A stretch of 64,000 nt of DNA, taken from Chloroflexota bacterium. Lineage in GTDB: Bacteria > Chloroflexota > FW602-bin22 > JACPRP01. Under the pieces are notes generated by a model that saw nothing but the letters and a program-made list of their open reading frames with translations, made no database searches and was not told the DNA's origin. Shown one piece after another: positions 51,838-59,567 of this stretch. Position numbers and translations under genes: made by a program. Every line of letters begins with the position of its first letter. The first letter of the stretch is position 1. Location: NCBI GenBank assembly GCA_016210495.1, contig JACQUC010000139.1, positions 1 through 64,000 on the forward strand. Reading direction: 5' to 3'.

Positions 51838-53169
51838 GTGATTTCACAAACCATCGAGGTCGTACATTATGTTAACCAATTCTTTGCCGGCATAGGGGGC
51901 GAGGAGAAGGCCGAGCACCCGCTGGAGGTGCGCGAAGGACCCGTGGGCCCCGGGCGGGGACTCCAGCCCCTGCTCGGAGACCGCGCACGGATCGTAACCA
52001 CCATCGTCTGTGGCGACGACTTCTATAACTCTAATCGCCTGTCGGTGCGGGAGCGGGTGATCGAGCTGCTTGCCAACCGGCGGCCGCAGGTGTTCATCGC
52101 CGGGCCGGCCTTCGGCGCCGGGCGCTACGGCGTAGCCTGCGGCGATCTCTGCCAGGCGGTGACGGTGGAGCTGGGCCTCCCCGCCATCACGGCGATGCAC
52201 CCGCAGAACCCCGGGGTCGAGCTCTACCGCGCCACGCGAGGGCTCTACATCCTGCCCGCGGAAAACCTGGCGAGCGACATGCCGAACGTGCTGCCCAGGC
52301 TGGCTGCCCTTGCGCTCAAGCTGGGCTTGGGCTCGCCGCCGGGACCCGCCGACGAGGAGGGATACCTGCCCACAGGCTATCGCCCGGTAATGGAGGTTGG
52401 CGAGATCGGCGCGCGCCGGGCGGTGAACATGCTGCTGGCCAAGCTGCAAGGGCGGCCGTACGCCACGGAGATGCCGGTTCAGAGCTTCGATTCGGTCGCG
52501 CCCGCCCCGCCGGTTCGCTGCCTGCGCGAGGCCACCGTCGCGCTGCTGACCACGTCCGGCACGGTTCCTCGCGGCAACCCGGACGGCTTCCGCTTGAACA
52601 TAGCCGAGCGCTGGGGCCACTACCCCATCGCCGGCCTTACCTCGCTCGATCCCGACGACTGGCAGTTGATGCACGGCGGGTTCAACACCGCCTTCGCCGA
52701 GGCGGATAAGCACCTGGTGCTGCCCCTGGACGCCGCGCGCGAGCTGGAGGGGCACGCGTTCGGACGCCTGCACCCTGAATTCGTCTCGCTGACGGGCGTG
52801 GGCACGCCGGTCGGCAACGCAAGGCGTCTTGGCAGCGAGATCGCCTCCTTTCTCAAGGAAGCAGGGGTGGATGCTGGGCTTCTGGTATCCACCTGAGGCA
52901 CCTGCACCCGCTGCGGGTCGGCGGTGGCAAAAGAGATCGAGCGCGCCGGCATCCCGGTGGCGCTGGTGACCGCGATGTGGGAACTGGCCAGCCAGGTCGG
53001 TGCGCCCAGGATCGTGCGTGCCATCAAGATCGCCCATCCCTGTGGCGACCCGGCGCTGTCGGCCGAGGAAAACCTGGCCCAGCGCCGCGCCATTCTTAAC
53101 GCGGCGCTGGGCACGTTAGAGCAGCAGATCGCCGGGCCGATTGTCGTCTCGCCGAGCCTTGGCGTGTAG
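51838..53169 (+). CDS. GrdB-like selenoprotein (glycine/sarcosine/betaine reductase component B), Sec at UGA 52894-52896
   Basis: 443 residues if the in-frame TGA at 52894-52896 is read as selenocysteine (Sec353). The N-terminus VVHYVNQFFAGIGGEEKAEH and EVREGPVGPG are typical of GrdB. The codons around the TGA read LLVST-Sec-GTCTRCGSAVAKEIER, the exact active-site context of GrdB (STUGTCTRCG). Coding similarity continues without a break to 53169 (VAKEIERAGIPVALV; IKIAHPCGDP). Reading TGA as stop would cut off the catalytic end. GrdB enzymes cleave C-N bonds of glycine, sarcosine or betaine by reduction. GTG 51838, with AGGAG nine bases upstream, is preferred to GTG 51829. No sel genes or grdA/C/D are in the window. 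Confidence 0.88.
52894..52926 (+). promoter_or_regulatory. candidate bacterial SECIS element after UGA
   Basis: Directly downstream of the TGA, ACCCG (52906-52910) and CGGGT (52914-52918) form a stem with loop CTG. An outer stem CACC (52899-52902) / GGTG (52923-52926) extends it. Its position within about 30 bases of the UGA fits a SelB-binding hairpin. Loop identity is not decisive. Confidence 0.45.
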
Positions 53170-53198
53170 GCGCGGCGCACTGGCCGGTGGATTCGGTA

Positions 53199-53221
53199 GA
53201 GACGACCCGGCGGGTCGTCTC
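53199..53221. repeat. GAGACGACCC palindrome
   Basis: Ten-base arms GAGACGACCC / GGGTCGTCTC with a three-base centre, placed just outside the ~210-bp element copy 2. At the same relative place beside copy 1 a different palindrome (GCGTGAT-ATCACGC) occurs. Confidence 0.65.
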
Positions 53222-53225
53222 GTGG

Positions 53226-53439
53226 GCATCAACGTAAGGTCAATGCCGATTTGAGGGATATCGGCTGGGGACGTAGTTAACGTAGGGGCGAACGGCGTTC
53301 GCCCGCAACGTTGGTACGCAGATGTGAGAAATCGGCATGCACACCAATGAGGGGGCATCGGGCCGACGTTTTGCACGCTGGGCAGGCGTCTCGGTCGGAT
53401 CGAGAGACCGTACGGTCGAACGCCGTTCGCCCCTACATT
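53226..53439 (-). repeat. ~210-bp dispersed element, copy 2
   Basis: Reverse-orientation homologue of 20081-20290, with palindromes GGGGCGAACGGCGTTCGCCC (about 53285-53304) and a partner at about 53417-53434. It fills the 53170-53531 gap together with a GGGCGC/GCGCCC palindrome at 53483-53501; no gene is seen there. Confidence 0.75.
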
Positions 53440-53531
53440 AAGGCCGCAAGCCGGCCCGCGTGGGTATTGCTAACAGCATGCAGGGCGCAGAGACCGCGCC
53501 CCTACGTCGGCTATCTGGAGGGACAATCGAC

Positions 53532-54836
53532 ATGTTCAGTTTGGAAATAGCCACGTTCCCGGTGCGTGAGGTGGAGCTCGGACCGACGACGCGACTGGAC
53601 GGGGATCGCCTGGTTCTCAATAGCGAGGAGCTGTTGAAGGCGGTCCGCACGGACCCCGCGATTTGCGAGGCGAGGATCGAGATCGTGCGGCCGGGCGAAT
53701 CAGCCCGCATCGTTCACGTTTGCGACGCCATCGAGCCGCGCGTCAAGGTGCGGGGGCCGGGCACGACCTATCCGGGCGTCCTGGACTCGACCGTCGAGGT
53801 GGTCGGACAGGGGCTCACCAACCGCCTGTCCGGCCTTGCCGTTATTGAATCGACCGAGGTGCCGCGATCCATGGCCAGCGGCACCGGGGCCAACGAGGAG
53901 GCGCTCATCGACATGACGGGGCCGGGTGCCCTCAGCCCCTACAGCAAGACCATCAACGTGGTGCTGTGTCTCCAGTTGGCGCCCGGTCTGTCGCATCAGG
54001 CCTACGAGCATACTGTCAAACAAGCTGGCTTTCGGGTCGCGATGGGCCTGGCCGAGACGACGCGCCACCTACCTCCGGTCGAGACCAAGACATACGAGCT
54101 GGGGCCGGTCGACGCCAGCCTGCCGAAGGTGCTCTACATCCACCAGAATCCCACCTGGACCGAAACGCCGGTGCAGTCGGTGTACTTCTACGGCCAGCCG
54201 CTGAACCAATCCCTGCCGACTTTGGTTCACCCCAACGAGCTGCTGGATGGAGCCTTGACCAGTCTGTCCGTGGGCGCACGGGCCCACTGCGCCTCGTCGT
54301 GGCTGCAAGTCAACCATCCCGTCGTCCACGAGCTTTACGAGGAGCACGGGCGCACGCTCAACTTCCTGGGCGTGTTGCTGATGCGCACGCGCTGGGAGAC
54401 CGTCGAAGAGAAAAAGCTCATCGCCAACCAGGGCGCGAAGATGGCGCAGTTGCTCGGCGCGGACGGCGCCATCGTCACGTGGTGGCTGGCGGGCAACGCC
54501 TTTATCGAGTCGATGCTCACGGTCGAGGCCTGTGAGCAGTTGGGGATCAAGACCGTGCTGATGACCTACGAGTACGGCGGGGCGGACCGTATGGAGCCAC
54601 CGGTGCTCTTTTTCTCCCCCGCCGCCGACGCCGTGGTGAGCACCGGAGCGCGGGACGTGCCCATCGTGCTCCCGCCCGTCCGGCGGGTAGTTGGCGGCGA
54701 CGACATCGCTCCAGCGCCGGAGATTCCCGACGAGCGCGTTCCCGCCGCCGGCGAGATCAGGTTCAAGAACATACTCGAGTTGTATAGCAGCGTCGACGTG
54801 TTTGGGATCGACAGGCGCCGGTGCATGATCTACTGA
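53532..54836 (+). CDS. GrdE-like proprotein (glycine/betaine reductase component B partner)
   Basis: 434 residues, the length of GrdE/PrdA-type subunits. Conserved features are the N-terminal MFSLEIATFPVREVELGP, the GPGTTYPGVLDSTVEVVGQG block, MTGPGALSPYSKT, and VNHPVVHELYEEHGRTLNFLG, TYEYGGADR and SPAADAVVSTGARDVPIVLPP at the C-terminus. In GrdE a cysteine is converted by self-cleavage to a pyruvoyl group; C253 in RAHCASSW lies in the right region but I cannot confirm it is the site. GGAGGG precedes the ATG at 53532. It forms the second component B subunit with the selenoprotein upstream. Confidence 0.85.
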   Translation: MFSLEIATFPVREVELGPTTRLDGDRLVLNSEELLKAVRTDPAICEARIEIVRPGESARIVHVCDAIEPRVKVRGPGTTYPGVLDSTVEVVGQGLTNRLSGLAVIESTEVPRSMASGTGANEEALIDMTGPGALSPYSKTINVVLCLQLAPGLSHQAYEHTVKQAGFRVAMGLAETTRHLPPVETKTYELGPVDASLPKVLYIHQNPTWTETPVQSVYFYGQPLNQSLPTLVHPNELLDGALTSLSVGARAHCASSWLQVNHPVVHELYEEHGRTLNFLGVLLMRTRWETVEEKKLIANQGAKMAQLLGADGAIVTWWLAGNAFIESMLTVEACEQLGIKTVLMTYEYGGADRMEPPVLFFSPAADAVVSTGARDVPIVLPPVRRVVGGDDIAPAPEIPDERVPAAGEIRFKNILELYSSVDVFGIDRRRCMIY

Positions 54837-54854
54837 GCAAGATAGGAGGCACTT

Positions 54855-55511
54855 ATGTCGGCAAGGCAAAAGCCCAGAGTAAAGTTTCCCATCGTCCCGG
54901 AGAAGACGGCGGCCATCGTCGTCGACATGCAGAACGAGTTCGTGAAGCCGGGGGCGCCCATCGAGGTGCCGGACGCGCGGGTGATGGTGCCGAGGCTGAA
55001 CAGGCTGCTGGACGCGTGTCGGGCCAGCGGCATCACCGTCATCTTCGTCCAGCACATCCTGCGCGGCGATGGCAGCGACATGGGGCGCTTGGCCGATATG
55101 CACGCGTCCATCCGCGAGGGGAGGTCCATCCGTGACGGGACCGAGAACGTGGAGATCTACCCGGAGCTGACGGTCAAGCCGGGAGACCTGACGGTGCGCA
55201 AGTCCCGCTACAGCTCATTCCACAACACCGATCTGGAAGCCATCTTGCGCACCAAGGGCATCGAGACGCTCATTATCGGTGGCTGCGTGACCAACGTGTG
55301 CTGCGACTCGACGGCGCGTGACGCGTTTTCCCGCGACTACAAGATCATCTTCCTCAGCGACGGCAACGCGACGCACGACTACGCCGATATGGGCTTCGGG
55401 CCGGTGTCGGCCGAGGAGGCCCAGCGGGTCGTGCTGACGGTAATGGCCTGTTGCTTTGGCCAGGTTGCGTCGATCGGCGAGGTGATCCAGCAGATACAGC
55501 CTGTTAGTTGA
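54855..55511 (+). CDS. isochorismatase-family cysteine hydrolase
   Basis: 218 residues. Catalytic-triad regions are visible: Asp in AAIVVDMQNEF near residue 24, Lys in LTVRKSRYSSF near 117, Cys in GGCVTNVCCDSTARDA near 150. Relatives hydrolyse ureidoacrylate, nicotinamide or N-carbamoylsarcosine. It lies 18 bases after the GrdE-like gene with GATAGGAGG upstream. N-carbamoylsarcosine amidase plus a sarcosine-type reductase would make sense together, but this is inference. It is a paralogue of the fragment at 3-398. Confidence 0.92.
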   Translation: MSARQKPRVKFPIVPEKTAAIVVDMQNEFVKPGAPIEVPDARVMVPRLNRLLDACRASGITVIFVQHILRGDGSDMGRLADMHASIREGRSIRDGTENVEIYPELTVKPGDLTVRKSRYSSFHNTDLEAILRTKGIETLIIGGCVTNVCCDSTARDAFSRDYKIIFLSDGNATHDYADMGFGPVSAEEAQRVVLTVMACCFGQVASIGEVIQQIQPVS

Positions 55512-55553
55512 GGTGGGCATTGGGAGTTGACGTGGGCGCCGCCGCCGGGCGTT

Positions 55554-55575
55554 GGGGCGGTTCGCGGACCGCCCC
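55554..55575. repeat. GGGGCGGT-armed palindrome
   Basis: GGGGCGGTTCGC / GGACCGCCCC, near-perfect over 22 bases and followed by TAC. It is another core variant of the TAGGGGCG-armed family, 42 bases after the isochorismatase gene. Confidence 0.6.
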
Positions 55576-55638
55576 TACCACGATGCCAGAACCGCCTCCG
55601 CCGTAGCCGTGCATTCTGCCTGCCTACGGCTCCTGATG

Positions 55639-55959
55639 CTACCGCCCGCGCCCGCCCGGCGTCATCGCGAGGATCGCTTTCCTGGTACGCTCGAAGGATT
55701 CGAGCGGCTCCACGAGCGGAATGACCTCGGTATCCGAGAACGGCGTCAGTGGGCATTCGGACATCATCGCGTCCAGCTCCTCGATGGAGTTCACGTTGGC
55801 CACGCCGCCTCCTGCTTGCACCCCGGCGAACACCCACAATGACTCGAGCTTTCCGCTCGCCTGCACCTGCTTCGTCCACGCGATCATCCCGTCGAAGATG
55901 CCCAGGGCCATGTCCGGTGGAACGGCGTACTTGTTTCGCGAGATCACCAGGAACTTCAC
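55639..55959 (-). CDS. muconolactone isomerase-like alpha/beta-barrel protein
   Basis: 106 residues, ferredoxin-like dimeric barrel: MKFLVISRNKYAVPPDMA, GKLESLWVFAGVQAGGGVAN, IEELDAMMSECPLTPFSDTE, IPLVEPLESF. The strand order and the LxxxFPLTPF-like segment match muconolactone isomerase and YCII-type proteins, but the enzyme function is not proven. GGAGGAG lies before the ATG at 55959. A broken TetR gene begins on the other strand right beside its start. Confidence 0.75.
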   Translation of the reverse strand: MKFLVISRNKYAVPPDMALGIFDGMIAWTKQVQASGKLESLWVFAGVQAGGGVANVNSIEELDAMMSECPLTPFSDTEVIPLVEPLESFERTRKAILAMTPGGRGR

Positions 55960-55963
55960 TGCT

Positions 55964-56263
55964 CTCCTCCTTGCCTCGGTGCTCTACGCCGCGCGCCAAT
56001 CGGATCCGCCCGCCGAGGCAGCCTGGCAGGATCGCATGCGGTTTCGCCGGGATTTCTCCCGGCAGCTTGCGCAGTGGCTCGGGTGCGACGGACTGCTGGC
56101 CGAGGGATGGGACGTGGAGGAGGCAGCGGATTTCATCACGGCGCTCCTCTCGCCTCGCACCTACGAGTACCTGATCATCGAGCGTGGCTGGCCCACCGAA
56201 CGGTTTGTAGGACGCCTGCGTCAGGCGCTGGGCAGCATAGTAAGGCAACGGTCCCAAATATAG
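55964..56263 (+). pseudogene. TetR-family regulator, C-terminal remnant
   Basis: About 99 codons reading LLLASVLYAARQSDPPAEAA, LAEGWDVEEAADFITALLSP and YEYLIIERGWPTERF, which match the C-terminal ligand-binding half of TetR regulators (WDVEEAAD..., ...ERGWSPERY). No start or DNA-binding domain is present; upstream the sequence becomes the antisense of the isomerase-like gene. It is therefore a 5'-deleted gene. Confidence 0.6.
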
Positions 56264-56292
56264 CCGAACAATCGTTGCACCGCGGTGCCGAG

Positions 56293-56322
56293 CGTAGGGA
56301 CGTTGCATGCAACGTCCCTACG
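56293..56322. repeat. perfect 30-bp palindrome
   Basis: CGTAGGGACGTTGCA and its complement, without a spacer; a half copy (TGCAACGTCCCTA) follows at 56331-56343. It has GTAGGGAC arms with a TTGCATGCAA core. It ends 18 bases from the rubrerythrin stop codon. Confidence 0.75.
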
Positions 56323-56340
56323 CGTGCTCGTGCAACGTCC

Positions 56341-56844
56341 CTATTCGATGCGCTTGAACATTCTCTCCGGCGCGCCGCAAATGGGGCACATCTCGGGCGC
56401 CTCGCCTTCGACGGTGTTGCCACAATGCTGGCAAACGAAGAGCGCTTTGTCGGGTGCCTTCTGTCCCCGCTCGAGCAACTGCAACGAGGCCTGATACAGG
56501 CCGTAATGAATCTGCTCGACCCGGTTGGCCAGGTTGAAGCTCTCGCGTGCCTTGTCCTGCGCTTCCGCCTCGGCCTGCTTGAGGAACCCCGGATACATCT
56601 CCGTGTACTCGTACTTCTCGCCGGCCATAGCGGCCAGAAGGTTGTCTCTGGTGCTGACAACACCCTGCAGCACTCTGAAATGGTTGCGCGCGTGTACCGT
56701 CTCCGCGTCGGCGGCCGCCCGAAACAGCCGTGATACCTGCTTGTAGCCCTCCTGCTCGGCCTTCTCCGCGAAGAACAGGTACTTGCGATTGGCCTGGCTC
56801 TCGCCGGCGAACGCGGTTTTCAGGTTAACATCGGTTTGGCTCAA
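56341..56844 (-). CDS. rbr: rubrerythrin
   Basis: 167 residues: a ferritin-like four-helix bundle with diiron ligands (AFAGESQANRKYLFFAEKAE; AADAETVHARNH; EQIHYGLYQASLQ) and a C-terminal rubredoxin-type site (FVCQHCGNTV; MCPICGAPERMFKRI). It reduces hydrogen peroxide with electrons from NADH via small carriers, protecting anaerobic enzymes. Single gene with AGGAGG before its ATG. It fits a host exposed to oxygen but using oxygen-sensitive enzymes. Confidence 0.95.
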   Translation of the reverse strand: MSQTDVNLKTAFAGESQANRKYLFFAEKAEQEGYKQVSRLFRAAADAETVHARNHFRVLQGVVSTRDNLLAAMAGEKYEYTEMYPGFLKQAEAEAQDKARESFNLANRVEQIHYGLYQASLQLLERGQKAPDKALFVCQHCGNTVEGEAPEMCPICGAPERMFKRIE

Positions 56845-56916
56845 AGAACACCTCCTTGCGATCTGCTATCAGATTTGAGACAAGCGGGGGACAAGCCCCC
56901 ACACTACCGTTGCGAG

Positions 56917-57018
56917 TCTGAACCGCAGATTACGCAGATTACTGGATTACGCGGATTAAACGTGATTAGCAGATGGTATCTGCGAAATCCCAAAATCTGC
57001 GTCAATCTGCGGTTCAGA
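56917..57018. repeat. GCAGATTA-word palindromic repeat, second full copy
   Basis: 102 bases with inverted ends TCTGAACCGCAGATT / AATCTGCGGTTCAGA, the clearest copy of the family seen at 10319-10517. It lies between rubrerythrin and the response regulator. A GGGGGACAAGCCCCC hairpin precedes it at 56886-56900. Confidence 0.8.
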
Positions 57019-57044
57019 CCCTCCGTCGTGAACGTATGTTCCTG

Positions 57045-57692
57045 CTAGGACCCGGCGAGCCCTTTGCTGGTTGCGTACAGGGCCGCCTGAGTGCGACTAG
57101 CCAGGTGCAGCTTGCCCAGGATAGTGCTGACATAGCTGCGTACCGTGCGCTCGCTCAACACCAGTTGGTCGGCGATCTCCTGGTTGGAAAAGCCTCGAGC
57201 CACGAGCTTCAAAACGTCCAGCTCACGGGGTGTGAGTGGCGCCCCAGTTTGGGACGACGTCTTGGCTCCGCTGAGCTCGTGAACTAGCTTGCTGGTGACT
57301 GTGGGGTGAAAACACGCCTGCCCACGCGCCACATCGCGGATGGCCCTCAGCAGGTCAAGAGGCGAAGAGTCCTTCAGGAGGTATCCTAGGGCTCCAGCCT
57401 TGATGGCCGGCAAGACCAGTTCGTCCGAACAGAAGCTGCTCAGAACGAGTATCCCAACGTTGGGGTCTATTTCTCTGATGTAGCCGACTGTACCACCATC
57501 GCCCTGGTTGGGCATCACCAAATCCAGCAGCACCACGTTCGGCCGAAGCAGCCTGACCTTCTTCACCGCGTCGACGCCGTCGGCGGCCTCGCCCACGACC
57601 TCCATGTCGGTCTCGGTGCCTATCAGCGCCCGAAGGCCCTGGCGCACGACAGGGTGGTCGTCGGCGATCAGGACACGGATCTTGTCTGACAT
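57045..57692 (-). CDS. NarL/LuxR-family response regulator
   Basis: 215 residues: receiver (VLIADDHPVVRQGL; phospho-Asp in VVLLDLVMPNQGDGG; Lys in GYLLKDSSP) and LuxR helix-turn-helix (LTPRELDVLKLVARGFSNQ; SERTVRSYVSTILGKLHL). The ATG at 57692 has GGAGG seven bases upstream; longer frames are not needed. The gene overlaps the end of its kinase gene by 25 bases, so expression is coupled. Confidence 0.94.
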   Translation of the reverse strand: MSDKIRVLIADDHPVVRQGLRALIGTETDMEVVGEAADGVDAVKKVRLLRPNVVLLDLVMPNQGDGGTVGYIREIDPNVGILVLSSFCSDELVLPAIKAGALGYLLKDSSPLDLLRAIRDVARGQACFHPTVTSKLVHELSGAKTSSQTGAPLTPRELDVLKLVARGFSNQEIADQLVLSERTVRSYVSTILGKLHLASRTQAALYATSKGLAGS

Positions 57693-59416
57693 TTCAATGC
57701 CTCCGAAACACGCTCCGCAGGCCAGAGGCTCGTCGAGCCCTCGTCTCTTTCGCCGGCCATCTTGACAATTGCCCGCACGGTTGTTCCGCAGCCGGGTGCG
57801 GATACAATCAGCAGTGAGCCGCCCAGCGCTTCGGCTCGTTCGCGCATCGACGAGAGTCCGATGCCGCCGCACCTTTCGTATTCCAGCGCGTCGAACCCCT
57901 TGCCGTTGTCGACCACTTCCAGAGCTACCTCCTGAGAACTGACGCGCAGCCGCACCGTCACGCTCGTGGCGGCGGCGTGCTTGGTGACGTTGTTCAGCGC
58001 CTCCTGGGCGATGCGGTACATTGCCTCCTGCACCTCGTGTGGCAAGTCCGTCTCGCCTTCGACGACCAGGCGCGCTGTCAGCCCGGCTCGCTTCTCCACC
58101 GCGTTGAGCCTCTGCTGCAAGGCGGCCACAAACCCGTCCTGCTCGAAGGGTGACGGGTGTAATTCGTACACCAGCAGCCGCATCTCCTTGAGCGCCTGCT
58201 GCACCGCCTGCCCGAACTGAACGATGCGGTCGCTAGCCTGGCGCATGTCGCCCGCCTCGGCCAGCCGCCGCGCTGCCTCGCCAAGCACCGTAGCACCATA
58301 GAGCAACTGCGTCACCGAGTCGTGCAGGTCGCGGGCCAACCGCTGCCGCTCCTGTAGCGCCGCCCTGGTCTGAGCTTCGGCCATCAGGCGGGTGCTCGCG
58401 AGCAACATCTGAAATGACGCAAGCGCCCTCCCCTCTGCCAGCCTTCTCTGGATGTTGTCTCGCGTCAGCTCCTCGCTCACCCGCGTCAGCTCGGCCGTGC
58501 GGATGCTCACCGTCTCTTCCAGCGCCACATGCTTGTTGGCGACGGCATAGGTCACATAAACGATGAGCAGGCCGACCATGGACCCAAAGACCTGGAATGC
58601 GATCAGCGTCTCGCGCATAAGGGCAAGCCAGCCGCCGGTGGGGATGCCTCCCATCTCCCAGTAGCCACCCGGCACCTCGATGCGGTGCAAGACAGGGTCG
58701 GCCGCGAACACGCTGCGGTTGCCGTACAGGATCTCGCCGGAGTCGTCCCTGAGCGCCATATCCAGGCGTATCGCCTGGCTGTTCTGCGCGATCTCGTCCA
58801 GGATCGAGCCCAAACGCAACTGCACCGAAGCAAGTCCCCGGAACTCGTCGCCGCGATAGACGCCTAACCAGGCGATCCAAAGCAGGTTACCCTGGCGAAG
58901 CTCGTAGGGTGGTGTGAGCGTCGCGTGGCGGGACCGGATCGCCTCTTGGATGTCGCCGCGAATGCTCGCGGCTTCGTCGCTCGCCGTGTAGTCGTCCAGA
59001 ATATCCGGGTCATCCGCAACCGTTTCCCCAGGTTGTTCTGTTTGTCCGAGAAGGATCGAGAAATCGCAAACGCCCTGATGGATGAACGAAAGGCCTTGCG
59101 CATAAGTAGCGAACGCGGCCTCCAGTTTCTCGGACGGAATGTCCAGACTAGCCGCAGCCTGCGTTCCCGCCAGGTGCGCGAAGCACTGGTGGGCCACGGT
59201 GCTCAGAGCGTAGGTATAGTTGGCCACCTCGGTTTCCACGTGCAGCCGCCGGTCGGCCACCAGCCGCTCCTTGTACCAGGAGTTGGCCAGCCACCCCGCC
59301 GCCGCGAGCACGCCGGCCACGGCGAAGATGGTCAGCAGCGCCCGGTTCTTGGGCCGCGACAGCTATGCCCGCAGCCAATGGAACCGCTCGTTGAGGCAGA
59401 GTCGCGTCGCGCGCAT
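57668..59416 (-). CDS. sensor histidine kinase (HisKA_3) with an in-frame amber codon at codon 18
   Basis: An outer sensor region of about 230 residues between two helices (FAVAGVLAAAGWLANSW; FGSMVGLLIVYVTYAVA) precedes HisKA_3 (LARDLHDSVTQLLYGA) and HATPase (IAQEALNNVTKHAAA; DNGKGFD; GLSSMRERAEALGG). The uninterrupted frame begins with a GTG at 59320 inside the first helix, an unlikely start. In the same frame upstream lies ATG 59416, with GGAGGGGAAGG directly before it, and MRATRLCLNERFHWLRA, then TAG at 59363-59365, then LSRPKNRALLTIFAVAG. So the ancestral gene runs from 59416 and a single base change made an amber. Partner regulator overlaps at the 3' end. Confidence 0.75.
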
Positions 59417-59567
59417 CCTTCCCCTCCACCACAGCCCTCCGGAGATATTGGCCCGAAAGTTCTTCCTGTCGCCGCTACGGATAGTTCGTGGGCCGTACGC
59501 GTCGTTCTGCTGCAAGAAATGTGCCAGGACTGCGACTAAGCCTATTTCGTCTAGCCTGGCCCGTTTC

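Noticed and set aside
51844..53037. 397-codon minus-strand frame opposite the GrdB-like gene
   Set aside because: It is composition-driven, with no family match or start signal; the plus strand has strong GrdB similarity across the whole region.
54069..55103. Long minus-strand frame across the GrdE/isochorismatase junction
   Set aside because: It crosses two well-supported plus-strand genes and is His/Arg-rich without domain structure.
55379..56308. 309-codon minus-strand frame spanning isochorismatase end, isomerase-like gene and TetR remnant
   Set aside because: It runs through several unrelated features and palindromes and shows no protein-like character.
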